From Pistricoccus aurantiacus (lineage in GTDB: Bacteria > Pseudomonadota > Gammaproteobacteria > Pseudomonadales > Halomonadaceae), in NCBI RefSeq assembly GCF_042682565.1, contig NZ_JBHUIC010000004.1: a DNA stretch of 64,000 bases; one strand, 5' to 3'. Of this stretch, positions 33,489 through 43,027 are shown one piece after another. Within the stretch, counting starts at the first letter, position 1, and each line of letters opens with the position of its first letter. The notes beneath the pieces were generated by a model, which did not search any database, had not been told where the DNA came from, and was given only the letters and a program-made list of their open reading frames with translations. Position numbers and translations under genes: made by a program.

Positions 33489-36056
33489 ATGGACGCACAG
33501 TACAATCCCCAGGACATCGAACGCGAGGCCCAGCACTACTGGGAAAAGAACCAATGCTTCAAGGCGGTGGAAGACGCCAGCCGCGAAAAGTTCTACTGCC
33601 TGTCGATGTTTCCCTACCCCAGCGGCAAGCTGCATATGGGACATGTGCGCAACTATACTATCGGTGACGTGATCTCCCGCTTCCAGCGCATGCAGGGCAG
33701 GAACGTGCTGCAGCCCATGGGCTGGGACGCCTTCGGCATGCCCGCGGAAAACGCCGCTATCCAGAACCGGGTGCCCCCGGCCAAATGGACCTACCAGAAT
33801 ATCGATTACATGCGCGCCCAGCTCAAGGCGCTGGGCTTCGCCTACGACTGGGACCGGGAGTTCGCCACCTGCGACCTGGACTACTATCGCTGGGAACAGT
33901 GGTTCTTCACCAAGCTCATCGAGAAGGGCCTGGTCTACAAGAAGATGTCCACGGTCAACTGGGATCCGGTGGATCAGACGGTGCTGGCCAACGAGCAGGT
34001 CATTGACGGCCGCGGCTGGCGCTCTGGCGCTCTCGTGGAGCGCAAGGAAATTCCCCTGTGGTTCCTCAAGATCACCGATTACGCCGAGGAACTGCTGACG
34101 GATCTCGACAAGGTGGACTGGCCGGAGCAGGTCAAGACCATGCAGCGCAACTGGATCGGCAAGTCACGCGGCGTCGAGCTTTCCTTCGACGTCGCCAGCA
34201 GCGAGCCGCTCAAGGTCTATACCACCCGCCCGGATACCCTCTTCGGCGTGACCTACATGGCGGTGGCCGCCGGGCATTCGTTGGCCAGGGCGGCGGCGCA
34301 GGACAATCCCGAACTGGCGGCGTTTATCGAGGAGTGCGCCAGAGGGGGCACCTCGGAAGCGGACATGGCAACCATGGAAAAGCGCGGCATGGAAACCGGT
34401 TTTCAAGCGATTCATCCGCTGACCGGGCGTCGCCTGCCGATCTTTGTGGCCAACTTCGTATTGATGGAATACGGCACCGGCGCGGTGATGGCGGTGCCCG
34501 CCCACGATCAGCGGGACTGGGAGTTTGCGACTAAATACGACTTGCCCATCGAGGCGGTAATCGCCGGCGCCGACGGTCAGGCGCCGGATATTACCCAAGG
34601 CGCCCACGAGGAATACGGCAGGCTGATCAATTCCGGCGAGTTCGATGGCCTGGATTTCCAAAACGCCTTCGACGCCATCGCCAACCGGCTCGCCTCCCAA
34701 GGCCAGGGCGAAACCAGAACCAACTTCCGCCTGCGGGACTGGGGTATCGCCCGCCAGCGCTACTGGGGCGCGCCGATCCCCGTCAAGTACGGCCCGGAGG
34801 GCCAGACCGTGCCGCTGACGGACGAGGAGCTGCCGGTGGCGCTGCCCATGGAAGTCACCGTGGACGCCTCCGGTTCGCCGCTGAAAAGGATGCCGGAATT
34901 CTCGGATCTCGGCGACGGCTGGACACGTGAGACGGATACCTTTGACACCTTCATGGAGTCCAGTTGGTATTACGCGCGTTTCTGCTGCGCGGACAACAAG
35001 GACGCCATGCTCGATGCGCGCGCCGACTACTGGCTGCCGGTGGATCTGTATGTCGGCGGCATCGAGCACGCTATCCTGCACCTGCTCTATGCGCGCTTCT
35101 TCCATAAGCTGATGCGGGACTTCGGTCTGGTCAAAAGCGACGAGCCTTTCCAGCGTCTGTTGACCCAGGGCATGGTGATCGCCGAGACCTTTTATCGCAC
35201 CACCGCGAACGGCGGCAAGCAGTGGTTCAATCCGGTGGACGTGGAAGTCAGCCGTGACGACAAGGGCCGCCCGCTGAGCGCTACGCTGATCAAAGACGGT
35301 CAGCCCGTGGCGATGGGCGGCATCGAGAAGATGTCCAAATCGAAGAATAATGGCGTCGACCCTCAGTCGATGATCGATCGCTTCGGCGCGGATACGGTGC
35401 GCCTGTTCATGATGTTCGCCGCGCCGCCGGAGCAGTCCCTGGAGTGGTCGGATTCCGGTGTCGAGGGCGCCCATCGTTTCCTGAAGCGTCTATGGCGTCA
35501 GGTTCATGAACACCTGGAAGCGGGCACGCCTGGACAGCTCGATACCGCAAGCCTCGACGAGCCGCAGAAAACTCTGCGCCGCAAGACCCATGAAACCATC
35601 CAGAAGGCCAGCGACGACATCGGTCGGCGCACCACCTTCAATACCGCCATCGCGGCGGTGATGGAGCTTTCCAACGCCTTGTCAAAATTCGACGACAAGA
35701 GTCCACGAGGACTGGCGGTGACTCGAGAAGCGGTGGAGGCCAGCGTGTTGCTGCTCGCTCCCATCACGCCGCACCTTTGTCACGCGCTATGGCAGCGGCT
35801 TGGCCATGCGGAGCCATTAATCGATGCCCCCTGGCCCAGGCTTGACGAAAGCGCCCTGACGCGAGACACCCTCGAGCTGGTGGTGCAGGTCAACGGCAAG
35901 CTGCGGGCACGACTGGAAGTTAGCGCGGAGGCAAGCAAGCAGGCTATCGAGTCTCAGGCGCTGGAAGCGGAAAACGTACGGCGTCACCTGGAAGGCAAGG
36001 CGGTACGCAAGGTGATCGTGGTACCGGGCAAACTGGTCAATATCGTGGTCGGCTGA
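33489..36056 (+). CDS. leuS: Leucyl-tRNA synthetase
   Basis: An 855-residue class Ia synthetase. The HIGH motif is PYPSGKLHMGHVRNY (about 38-52), the KMSKS motif KMSKSKNN is near residue 617, and the CP1 editing domain with TTRPDTLFGVTY (about 239-250) lies between them. It charges tRNA-Leu and hydrolyses misactivated norvaline or isoleucine. It heads the leuS-lptE-holA operon, conserved in gammaproteobacteria. AAGGTAACG upstream is a plausible but distant ribosome-binding site. Confidence 0.98.
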   Translation: MDAQYNPQDIEREAQHYWEKNQCFKAVEDASREKFYCLSMFPYPSGKLHMGHVRNYTIGDVISRFQRMQGRNVLQPMGWDAFGMPAENAAIQNRVPPAKWTYQNIDYMRAQLKALGFAYDWDREFATCDLDYYRWEQWFFTKLIEKGLVYKKMSTVNWDPVDQTVLANEQVIDGRGWRSGALVERKEIPLWFLKITDYAEELLTDLDKVDWPEQVKTMQRNWIGKSRGVELSFDVASSEPLKVYTTRPDTLFGVTYMAVAAGHSLARAAAQDNPELAAFIEECARGGTSEADMATMEKRGMETGFQAIHPLTGRRLPIFVANFVLMEYGTGAVMAVPAHDQRDWEFATKYDLPIEAVIAGADGQAPDITQGAHEEYGRLINSGEFDGLDFQNAFDAIANRLASQGQGETRTNFRLRDWGIARQRYWGAPIPVKYGPEGQTVPLTDEELPVALPMEVTVDASGSPLKRMPEFSDLGDGWTRETDTFDTFMESSWYYARFCCADNKDAMLDARADYWLPVDLYVGGIEHAILHLLYARFFHKLMRDFGLVKSDEPFQRLLTQGMVIAETFYRTTANGGKQWFNPVDVEVSRDDKGRPLSATLIKDGQPVAMGGIEKMSKSKNNGVDPQSMIDRFGADTVRLFMMFAAPPEQSLEWSDSGVEGAHRFLKRLWRQVHEHLEAGTPGQLDTASLDEPQKTLRRKTHETIQKASDDIGRRTTFNTAIAAVMELSNALSKFDDKSPRGLAVTREAVEASVLLLAPITPHLCHALWQRLGHAEPLIDAPWPRLDESALTRDTLELVVQVNGKLRARLEVSAEASKQAIESQALEAENVRRHLEGKAVRKVIVVPGKLVNIVVG

Positions 36057-36080
36057 CCTCGACTCTGCAGGGAGCTTGAT

Positions 36081-36593
36081 ATGCAACGGCGTACTTTTCT
36101 GACACACATGGCGCTCTATTCAATCCTCGGTGTCGCCACCTTGAACCTGAGCGGCTGCGGCTTTCATCTGCGCGGCCTGGGAGACACCTCCCTGGGGGTC
36201 GAGCGCCTGACTCTGGAGGCGCCGAATGCCCCCCTGACCGAGGAAGTACAAAACGCCCTGGAGCAGGTCGGCACAAAGCTGGACAAGAACGCGCCGCTGC
36301 GCCTTACCCTGGGTCGCGAGGAAACTCAGGAGCGCGAACTGGGCATTCGCGACGCCGGCAATCAGGATATCGAGCTGACCCTGCGAGCACCGTTTTCCGT
36401 ACAGCGCAAGAAAGACGGCGCCTACCTGATTCATCCTCAGCAAATCGAAGTGGTCAACGTCGTTGATACCCAGGACAGCAACCTGCTGGCCCGGGACGAT
36501 CGACTCACCGAAGCACGCCAGGAACTGCGCCAGCGGGCCGCGGAACAGCTTCTGGATCGGCTTCGCCCGCTGTCCGCCAACAGCGTCAGATAG
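36081..36593 (+). CDS. lptE: LPS-assembly lipoprotein
   Basis: A 170-residue outer-membrane lipoprotein. A signal peptide (QRRTFLTHMALYSILGVATL) ends in the lipobox LSGC with lipidated Cys26, followed by GFHLRG, the typical LptE mature start. LptE plugs the LptD barrel and helps insert lipopolysaccharide in the outer leaflet. AGGGAG precedes the ATG. It lies 24 bases after leuS and 8 before holA. Confidence 0.95.
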   Translation: MQRRTFLTHMALYSILGVATLNLSGCGFHLRGLGDTSLGVERLTLEAPNAPLTEEVQNALEQVGTKLDKNAPLRLTLGREETQERELGIRDAGNQDIELTLRAPFSVQRKKDGAYLIHPQQIEVVNVVDTQDSNLLARDDRLTEARQELRQRAAEQLLDRLRPLSANSVR

Positions 36594-36601
36594 CGTCTGA
36601 T

Positions 36602-37660
36602 ATGAAAGTCTTCCCCGACAAGCTGCCGGATGCCTTGAACAAGCGCCTGCCGCCGGTGGTCATCGTTGCCGGCGACGAGCCGCTGATTCACCTGGAGGCC
36701 TGCGACGCGGTACGAAAAGCCGCTCGAGAACAGGGCATCGAAGAACGAGAGGTATACCACGTGGAGGGCAACTTCCAGTGGGGGCGCCTCACGGAAGCCG
36801 CTGCCAGCCTATCGCTGTTCGCCAGCCGCAAGCTGATCGAGCTGCGCCTGGGGTCGCAAGCACCGGGCCAGGAAGGCGGCAAGACGCTGGAGGGCTACGC
36901 TCAGAGCATCAAGGACAGCGATGACCTTCTGCTGATCAGCGCCAACAGGCTTGATCGCAAACAGCAGCAAAGCAAATGGTTCAAGGCCTTGGACAAGGTC
37001 GGGCTATTCGTGCCGGTATGGCCGGTGGACCATCAGCGCCTGGGCTTCTGGATGCGGGATCGCGCCGGCCGCCATGGGCTTTCCATGGACATGGACGCCG
37101 CCCGATTGCTGGGAGAGCGCACCGAAGGCAACCTGCTGGCGGCGGATCAGGAGCTGCAGAAATTCGCCTTGCTGTTGCCCAGGGGTGCGCGGCTGACCGT
37201 CGACACCATTGCCGGCGGGGTGGAAAGCAGCGCCCGCTACGATGTCTTCATCCTGGCGGACGCTTGCCTCAAAGGTGAGCCGGAACGAGTTTCACGTATC
37301 GTCAAGGGGCTTGAGGCCGAAGGCGTGGAAGCGCCGATCCTGCTCTGGGCGCTGACTCGGGAGCTGAGATGCCTGCTCTCCCTGCACCAGCATCTCGATC
37401 AAGGCCAGAGTTTCGAGCACGCCTGCAAGGCTCAGAAGCCGCCAATCTTCGACAAGCGCCAGCCGACTTACCGGCAAGCCCTGCAGCGGCTGCCGGTCAA
37501 GCGGCTTCACAAGCTCCTGCTGTTCGCTCAGCGTCTGGATCTTGCGATCAAGGGCGCAAGCCCGGTGCCGCTATGGAACGGGTTGCACGACCTGGCTTTG
37601 ACCCTGGCCGGCGGGCGTGGTCTGCTGGCGGAATCGCCGCTGTCTTACAGAATCGGCTAG
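36602..37660 (+). CDS. holA: DNA polymerase III, delta subunit
   Basis: A 352-residue clamp-loader subunit that opens the beta clamp. VVIVAGDEPLIHLEACDAVR at the start corresponds to the degenerate P-loop region of HolA, and WALTRELRCLL and the C-terminal helical domain with LDLAIKG follow. Placement after lptE is the conserved order. No strong ribosome-binding site is seen, so translation may be coupled to lptE, eight bases upstream. Confidence 0.94.
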   Translation: MKVFPDKLPDALNKRLPPVVIVAGDEPLIHLEACDAVRKAAREQGIEEREVYHVEGNFQWGRLTEAAASLSLFASRKLIELRLGSQAPGQEGGKTLEGYAQSIKDSDDLLLISANRLDRKQQQSKWFKALDKVGLFVPVWPVDHQRLGFWMRDRAGRHGLSMDMDAARLLGERTEGNLLAADQELQKFALLLPRGARLTVDTIAGGVESSARYDVFILADACLKGEPERVSRIVKGLEAEGVEAPILLWALTRELRCLLSLHQHLDQGQSFEHACKAQKPPIFDKRQPTYRQALQRLPVKRLHKLLLFAQRLDLAIKGASPVPLWNGLHDLALTLAGGRGLLAESPLSYRIG

Positions 37661-37752
37661 GTCTCAAAACCTCGCTTCCTTGATGGATCCAGCGCCATCT
37701 ATCGAGCCGGGTAGCGCATCGAAGGATCGCCCCTCCTGCATCATGCATGCTC

Positions 37753-38967
37753 TTACTTGAGCGGCTCCTTTCCCTGGCCTTGCCGATCGCTGAAGCAGTA
37801 CGCCAGTGTCGCCAGTGCAAGCGCGCCGCCCAGCAGGATGAACAACAGACGATACTGCTCGCCTGGCGGCATGTGCATTGCATAGGTCAGCTCCATCATC
37901 CAGCCACTGACGCTCTGAATCAAGGCGACGCCGATGAAGCTCAAGGCCGTCAGAAACGCCATTCCCCGGCCGTGATAGGCCGGCGCGAGAAAACTCCGGG
38001 AATGAGCCATCAACAACGGGTAGTTGAAACCGAAAAGCCCTACTGCTACGAAGGCCCACATCGCAAAATAGGGCCCCCTGGTCGGATAGATCATCAATAG
38101 CAGCAAGGGAATCAGGGTCAGCAGCGAGGTGACGACCACCAGCCGTTTGGTACTTTGCAGCCAGCGGTCCAGCGCTCCCAGCATAAAGGTGCCGACGCCA
38201 AGGGCGATCGACATCGCCAGAATGATATGGCCCCGTTCGCTGGTATCCAACTGAAACACTTCGGCCAGATAAGGGCCGCTCCAGAGCCCGCGTATGGCCA
38301 TCAACACCGCATAGCTGGCGAGAAACATCGGAATGATCGGCCATATTCCGCGCACGGTCGTGATACGCGCCATCCCTCGCAACATCACCGGCAACGAATA
38401 ACTCGCGCCCTCGGGTCGATCCGGTTTCAGCCCCAGCAAGCAACAGCTCGCCGAGAGTGCGGACAGCACCATGACCAGCAGCAAGGCGGAGCGCCAGCCC
38501 AGCCACTCGGTCGCCATGGCCAACGGCGTGGTGCCGAGCAGATCGCCAATGCTGCCGATCGCGATCACCAGGGCGGTGAAATAGGCAAAGCGTTCCGGGG
38601 AATAGTGGCGACCGATGAACAGCATCGTTCCGGTAAATATCGGTGCACAGCCGACCCCGATCAGCACCTGCCCTGCAAAGGCGAGTAACGGGGATTCGGC
38701 CATCGAAAACAGCGCCGTACCCAGCACCGCCAGCCACATGAACAGGCCGATGCTCAGGCGTGCGCCCAGCCGGTCCAGGGCCAGGCCACAGGGAATCTGG
38801 GCGACGGCAAAGCTGATGAAGAAGGTCGACGACAATAGCCCGAGTCCCCCTTCGCTCATGGCCAGATCCGTCGAGATTTCCGGTGCGATCACCGAAATCA
38901 TGCCACGAAAGAAAAGGCTGATCGCATAGGCAAAGCAGAGTATCAACAAGTCACGCATGAAGCGCAT
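37753..38967 (-). CDS. MFS family transporter
   Basis: A 404-residue major facilitator protein with 12 predicted helices. The loop 2-3 signature is seen as GLALDRLGARLSIG, and GRGMAFLTALSFIG marks the second half. MFS members move small molecules by proton coupling; the substrate is unknown. It diverges from a Na+/H+ antiporter gene across 189 bases holding a palindrome, and converges on holA. A second ATG at 38958 is possible. Confidence 0.88.
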   Translation of the reverse strand: MRFMRDLLILCFAYAISLFFRGMISVIAPEISTDLAMSEGGLGLLSSTFFISFAVAQIPCGLALDRLGARLSIGLFMWLAVLGTALFSMAESPLLAFAGQVLIGVGCAPIFTGTMLFIGRHYSPERFAYFTALVIAIGSIGDLLGTTPLAMATEWLGWRSALLLVMVLSALSASCCLLGLKPDRPEGASYSLPVMLRGMARITTVRGIWPIIPMFLASYAVLMAIRGLWSGPYLAEVFQLDTSERGHIILAMSIALGVGTFMLGALDRWLQSTKRLVVVTSLLTLIPLLLLMIYPTRGPYFAMWAFVAVGLFGFNYPLLMAHSRSFLAPAYHGRGMAFLTALSFIGVALIQSVSGWMMELTYAMHMPPGEQYRLLFILLGGALALATLAYCFSDRQGQGKEPLK

Positions 38968-39054
38968 CCCCAGCCAGAAACCGCATCCTTGAAGGAAGAA
39001 AAAATGATTGTTTGCTTAACAAGCTTAACCTCAAGTCCGCTGGGTTGCAGTTCT

Positions 39055-39071
39055 TGATCGACCATCGATCA
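39055..39071. promoter_or_regulatory. Palindrome in the divergent MFS/antiporter intergenic region
   Basis: TGATCGA and TCGATCA form perfect 7-bp arms around CCA. Lying between two divergent transporter genes, about 85 bases from each start, it looks like an operator for a dimeric regulator, but no regulator gene is adjacent. Confidence 0.4.
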
Positions 39072-39156
39072 GACGCCTTTCCATTGATTCGTCTCATTCG
39101 CCTTTTTTCTTCTGGTATTCTGTGCGCGCCAATTTCTCTATCTTTCAAGGAATCTC

Positions 39157-40491
39157 ATGAATGCCGTCGTACTGGCCATCCTGGTAATGGTCGTTCTGAG
39201 TCTTTCGCGCATTTCCGTGGTCTTTGCGCTGATTGTCGCCGCCCTGGTGGGAGGCTTGTATAGCGGCATGCCGCTAGCCGAGATTCTCGAAGCCTTCGAT
39301 GCGGGGCTCGGCAACGGCGCCACCGTGGCCTTGGCCTACGCGGTACTCGGCGCCTTTGCGGTCGCGCTTTCTCGCTCCGGTATCACCGAGAAGCTTTCCG
39401 CCAAGGCGATCGCCGGCCTCAAACTTGATGCGGGCATCCCCAACCGCCGCCTGATCATCTTCACGCTGCTGGGCATTCTGCTGGCCTTCGGCATCAGCTC
39501 CCAGAACCTGATTCCGGTGCACATCGCTTTTATTCCGGTACTGGTGCCGCCGCTCTTGAAACTGATGAATCATTTGCGTCTCGACCGCCGAGCGGTGGCC
39601 TGCGTGCTGACCTTCAGCGTCACCGCAACGTACATGCTGCTGCCGGTGGGCTTCGGTGCGATCTTTCTCAACGTTCTATTGCTCGGCAATCTCAACGATG
39701 CCGGGCTGGACGTGACGGCGAACATGGTACCCCAGGCGATGCTGATTCCCATTGGCGGCATGGCGCTTGGCCTGGTGTTCGCCGTTCTGATCAGCTATCG
39801 CCGTCCTCGGGATTACCAGGACCGTTTTCTCGCTCACGGAGACGAGACTCCTGCCCAGGCGGCACGTCAATTGAAGCCTTGGCAGATCGGCGTGCTGATT
39901 CTTGCCTTGGTGGGCACCGTCGCGGTGCAGTTGCTTTCCGATTCCATGGTACTGGGAGGGCTTTTCGGTTTTGGCATTCTGTCTCTGAGCGGCGTCTTTC
40001 ACTGGCACGAACAGGACACCATCTTCACCGAAGGCATGCGCCTGATGGCCCAGGTCGGCTTCATCATGATCAGCGCCGCGGGATTCGCCGGCGTCATGCA
40101 AGCCACTGGCGAGGTGGAAGCCCTGGTCACCAGTTCCGCCCAGGTGATCGGCGACAGCCGCGGCCTGGCAGCCTTGATCATGCTGCTGGTGGGGCTGTTC
40201 ATCACCATGGGGATAGGCTCGTCCTTTTCCACCATTCCGATCATCGCTTCGCTGTACGTGCCCCTGGCGGTCAATTTCGGTTTTTCGCCCATGGCGATCA
40301 TTGCTTTGGTAGGCACCGCCGCGGCGCTGGGGGACGCGGGGTCGCCGGTATCGGACTCGACCCTGGGACCCACCGCGGGGCTCAACGCGGACGGCCAGCA
40401 CGATCATATCTGGGACAGCGTGGTGCCTACCTTTCTGCACTACAATATCCCCTTGGTGATCTTCGGCTGGATCGCCGCCATGACGCTTTGA
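39157..40491 (+). CDS. Na+/H+ antiporter family protein (NhaC/YuiF-like)
   Basis: A 444-residue membrane protein with about 12 helices of the ion-transporter fold. ISSQNLIPVHIAFIPVLVPPLL and GTAAALGDAGSPVSDSTLGPTAGL are family-typical polar re-entrant segments. Relatives exchange Na+ for H+ or import histidine-like solutes, so the exact substrate is uncertain. CAAGGAATCTC precedes the ATG. It is monocistronic with divergent MFS neighbour; a sodium role would suit a halophile. Confidence 0.85.
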   Translation: MNAVVLAILVMVVLSLSRISVVFALIVAALVGGLYSGMPLAEILEAFDAGLGNGATVALAYAVLGAFAVALSRSGITEKLSAKAIAGLKLDAGIPNRRLIIFTLLGILLAFGISSQNLIPVHIAFIPVLVPPLLKLMNHLRLDRRAVACVLTFSVTATYMLLPVGFGAIFLNVLLLGNLNDAGLDVTANMVPQAMLIPIGGMALGLVFAVLISYRRPRDYQDRFLAHGDETPAQAARQLKPWQIGVLILALVGTVAVQLLSDSMVLGGLFGFGILSLSGVFHWHEQDTIFTEGMRLMAQVGFIMISAAGFAGVMQATGEVEALVTSSAQVIGDSRGLAALIMLLVGLFITMGIGSSFSTIPIIASLYVPLAVNFGFSPMAIIALVGTAAALGDAGSPVSDSTLGPTAGLNADGQHDHIWDSVVPTFLHYNIPLVIFGWIAAMTL

Positions 40492-40532
40492 CAAGCTAGG
40501 CCAAAGCGCCTTGCTTGTTTTTGACAAAGCCA

Positions 40533-40561
40533 TGAAAATCATGGGGCTTTCGCTCTATACT
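40533..40561 (+). promoter_or_regulatory. Candidate promoter with RpoS-like -10 upstream of the PA2779-like gene
   Basis: CTATACT (40555-40561) equals the RpoS-preferred extended -10; TGAAAA at 40533-40538 is a poor -35 at 17 bp. Transcription near 40568 would leave a leader of about 120 bases before the gene at 40688. Confidence 0.4.
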
Positions 40562-40687
40562 CAGACTGTCTCACTCATGTGAAGACGGCGTTGAGTTAGC
40601 GATGGTCGAAGTCAGCAATAACAGTCATAGATTGGTGTCTTGGCGAATCCCACAGCCCCATGCCACCAGAGTCCAGGAGTTTCTAGC

Positions 40688-41086
40688 ATGAAAAAAATCG
40701 CCCGCTTTCTAAGCCCCATCCTGATCGCTTTTCTGATCCTGGGCAGCCTACCGGTGGCAGCGGCGCAAGCCACGGCAGCGAGCGAGCTGATCTCTACCCA
40801 GCAGGCGCTCCAGGCCGACCAGGCCAATGCGGATCGTGAGCGCATTCTTGACGTTCTGGCTCGGGATGACGTACAGCGTCAGCTTGAACTGCAAGGCGTC
40901 GATCCGCAGGAAGTCAAGGATCGCGTCGCCGCGCTTTCCGATGCGGAAGCGCGCCAGATGGCGGATCAGCTCGATCAGTTGCCTGCCGGGGCGAGCAGTG
41001 TCGTCGGTGCGCTCCTGGTGATCTTCTTGGTTCTGCTGGTGACGGATATTCTCGGTCTCACCAACGTTTACCCGTTCACTCGTTGA
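40688..41086 (+). CDS. PA2779 family protein
   Basis: A 132-residue protein: a signal peptide (KKIARFLSPILIAFLILGSLPVAAAQA), a helical periplasmic segment rich in Asp/Gln with RERILDVLARDDVQRQLELQGVDP, and a C-terminal membrane helix (VVGALLVIFLVLLVTDILGL). This matches the PA2779 family, which is found next to a PA2778-type cysteine peptidase; the function is unknown. AGGAG lies eight bases before the ATG. A terminator-like hairpin begins 29 bases after the stop. Confidence 0.85.
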   Translation: MKKIARFLSPILIAFLILGSLPVAAAQATAASELISTQQALQADQANADRERILDVLARDDVQRQLELQGVDPQEVKDRVAALSDAEARQMADQLDQLPAGASSVVGALLVIFLVLLVTDILGLTNVYPFTR

Positions 41087-41091
41087 TCCTT

Positions 41092-42054
41092 ATGCTTGAC
41101 GCCGCATCACGTACAAACGCCCGCCTAGCGGGCGTTTTGCTATGGCCGGCACTTGTATCGTTGCTAACAATCCTGCTGGCGCTGACCGGCTGCGCCACCG
41201 GGCCGAGGCTGTCGAGTTCGGTGACGACCGGCATGCCGCAGCGCGTACTGCTTGACGGTACACCTTTCCACGGTCAACGAGACTATCAGTGTGGGCCTGC
41301 GTCCCTGGCCATGGTACTCGAGACAAGCGGCGTCGACGCCTCGGTGGATGCATTGATTCCCCAGGTGTTTCTGCCTGACCGGGAAGGCAGCGTGCAGCCG
41401 GAAATGCAGGCGGCGGTACGCCGCTACCAGCGTATCAGCTATGTCATCGACAACGATTTCGAGGCACTGCTCGAGGAACTGGCCGCCGGGCATCCGGTGG
41501 TGGTGATGCAGAATCTAGCCCTCCCTATCTGGCCGCTTTGGCACTATGCCGTGGCCATCGGCTATGACCTGCCCGCTCGAGAAATCATTCTGCACACCGG
41601 CATGACTCCCGGGCGCGCCGCCTCGTTTCGCACCTTCGATTCCACCTGGGCGCGCAGCGATCGCTGGGCCATGGTCGCTCTTGCTCCCGGTGAACTGCCG
41701 GCGAGCATCGAACCTTCGGACGCCATGGAAGCCATTGCGGATTTTGAAAAGCTCAATGGCGCAGCCGCGGCGTTACCCGCCTGGGAAGCGTTGACCCGAC
41801 GCTTCCCGAGTTATGCCATGGGCTGGTTCGCGTTCGGTAACGCGCGCCATGCGCATGACGATCCCCAGGGGGCCATCGCGGCCTTTCGTGAAGCCACCTG
41901 GCGAGACCCCGAGCTTGCGGCCGCCTGGCTCAATCTGGGATTGGTACTGGAAGGCCTTGGGCATGAGAAGCGCGCGCGTCAGGCGCTGCAACAGGCAGCC
42001 GATCTTCCCGGAAAGTGGCAGGAAGTCGCTCGTCGACACCTGGATCGCTTATGA
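41092..42054 (+). CDS. PA2778 family C39-like cysteine peptidase with TPR tail
   Basis: A protein of about 320 residues. A lipoprotein signal ends in LTGC (Cys34); RDYQCGPASLAMVL puts the likely nucleophile at Cys67 and WHYAVAIGYD the catalytic His, as in papain-like C39 peptidases that cut after double glycine. The C-terminal part (about 225-320) holds TPR-like repeats (YAMGWFAFGNARHAHDDPQGAIAAFREA). Substrate unknown. The start is unclear: ATG at 41092 is used; TTG at 41083 or a later TTG are possible, the last because a terminator-like hairpin spans codons 9-16. It overlaps the next gene by 4 bases. Confidence 0.82.
   Translation: MLDAASRTNARLAGVLLWPALVSLLTILLALTGCATGPRLSSSVTTGMPQRVLLDGTPFHGQRDYQCGPASLAMVLETSGVDASVDALIPQVFLPDREGSVQPEMQAAVRRYQRISYVIDNDFEALLEELAAGHPVVVMQNLALPIWPLWHYAVAIGYDLPAREIILHTGMTPGRAASFRTFDSTWARSDRWAMVALAPGELPASIEPSDAMEAIADFEKLNGAAAALPAWEALTRRFPSYAMGWFAFGNARHAHDDPQGAIAAFREATWRDPELAAAWLNLGLVLEGLGHEKRARQALQQAADLPGKWQEVARRHLDRL
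41116..41138 (+). terminator. Terminator-like hairpin between the PA2779- and PA2778-like genes
   Basis: AACGCCCGC and GCGGGCGTT pair perfectly over 9 bp around a CTA loop; the T-run is TTTT. It stands where a terminator of the upstream gene would, yet falls inside the signal-peptide codons of the downstream gene. It may partially terminate or attenuate the second gene. Confidence 0.75.
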
Positions 42055-42947
42055 CCTCCTTGCCCATCACGGTATTCGGCGGTACCGGCTTTCTCGGCAG
42101 CGCCATCGTTCGCGAGCTCGTTGAAGCCGGCCATATCGTGCGCATCGCCGCCCGCCGCCCCGCGCTTCCGGCCTGGGCGTGCCGGGAGGATGGTATCGAA
42201 CTGATACGCGCGGATATTCGCGACGAAGCGAGCACAGCCGCCGCTCTTGTGGGATCTGGCGGCGTCATTAACGCGGTCAGCCTTTACGTGCCGTCGCGCC
42301 GGGTCGGCTTCGACGCGATTCACGCGCAAGGGGCGGAGCGTCTGGCCAGACTGGCACGGGAGGCCGATATCCAAAGGCTGGTGCATGTCTCCGGCATCGG
42401 CGTGGATGAAGCCTCGCCATCCGCTTATGTAAGAGCGCGGGCACGAGGCGAGCGCGCGGTCATCAAGGCCTTCCCCAAGGCAACCATCCTGCGGCCCAGC
42501 GTGCTGTTTGGCCCACAGGATGCCTTTCTGACGAACCTGGCTCGACTGGTTCAGTTGCCGATCATTCCCCTGTTCGGTCGCGGGGATGTCCAACTGCAGC
42601 CGGTGCATGTGGTTGACGTGGCGCGGGCGGTGGAGCGCCTGATGGGGCCGAGACCGCCGGCCTGGCGGCTCTACGAGCTGGGTGGGCCGGACCGTTTGAC
42701 GTATCGGGCCATCCTTGAACTGGTGATGGCCTATCTAAGAAAGGAGCGGCAACTCGTACCGATTCCTTTTCTTGTCTGGCGGGGACTGGCGGCGCTGCTG
42801 TCGCCGCTGCCCAACCCGCCCCTGACGCGGGATCAAGTCATCCTGATGCAACAGGACAATATCACCAACCCCGACGTCGGCAGCTTCACCGCCTTGCGGA
42901 TGTTTCCCCGCTCCCTGCGTGAGAGTCTGCCAGCCTGCCTGCCCTAG
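42051..42947 (+). CDS. NAD(P)-binding SDR-type protein (NDUFA9-like)
   Basis: A 298-residue atypical extended SDR. The Rossmann motif VFGGTGFLGSAIVREL is at about residues 8-23; the active-site Tyr/Lys is replaced (SAYVRARARGE), as in the complex I NDUFA9-like branch, whose members bind NADPH without known catalysis. ILRPSVLFGP and QPVHVVDVA follow. The ATG at 42051 overlaps the stop of the PA2778-like gene (ATGA), so it is coupled to it. Function in bacteria is uncertain. Confidence 0.87.
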   Translation: MTSLPITVFGGTGFLGSAIVRELVEAGHIVRIAARRPALPAWACREDGIELIRADIRDEASTAAALVGSGGVINAVSLYVPSRRVGFDAIHAQGAERLARLAREADIQRLVHVSGIGVDEASPSAYVRARARGERAVIKAFPKATILRPSVLFGPQDAFLTNLARLVQLPIIPLFGRGDVQLQPVHVVDVARAVERLMGPRPPAWRLYELGGPDRLTYRAILELVMAYLRKERQLVPIPFLVWRGLAALLSPLPNPPLTRDQVILMQQDNITNPDVGSFTALRMFPRSLRESLPACLP

Positions 42948-43027
42948 CAAAAGAATTCTGTCTCAATCGCTTCGCCTCAATGACTTCCTGCGCTAGGCTT
43001 AGAAAAAATGGCTACGGATGTCCATTC

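Noticed and set aside
34164..35474. A 436-codon minus-strand open frame inside leuS
   Set aside because: Antisense to a certain aminoacyl-tRNA synthetase; composition is that of a shadow frame.
37661..37752. Short inverted repeat GATGG/CCATC between holA and the MFS gene as a terminator
   Set aside because: Only five base pairs, an eight-base loop and no T-run.
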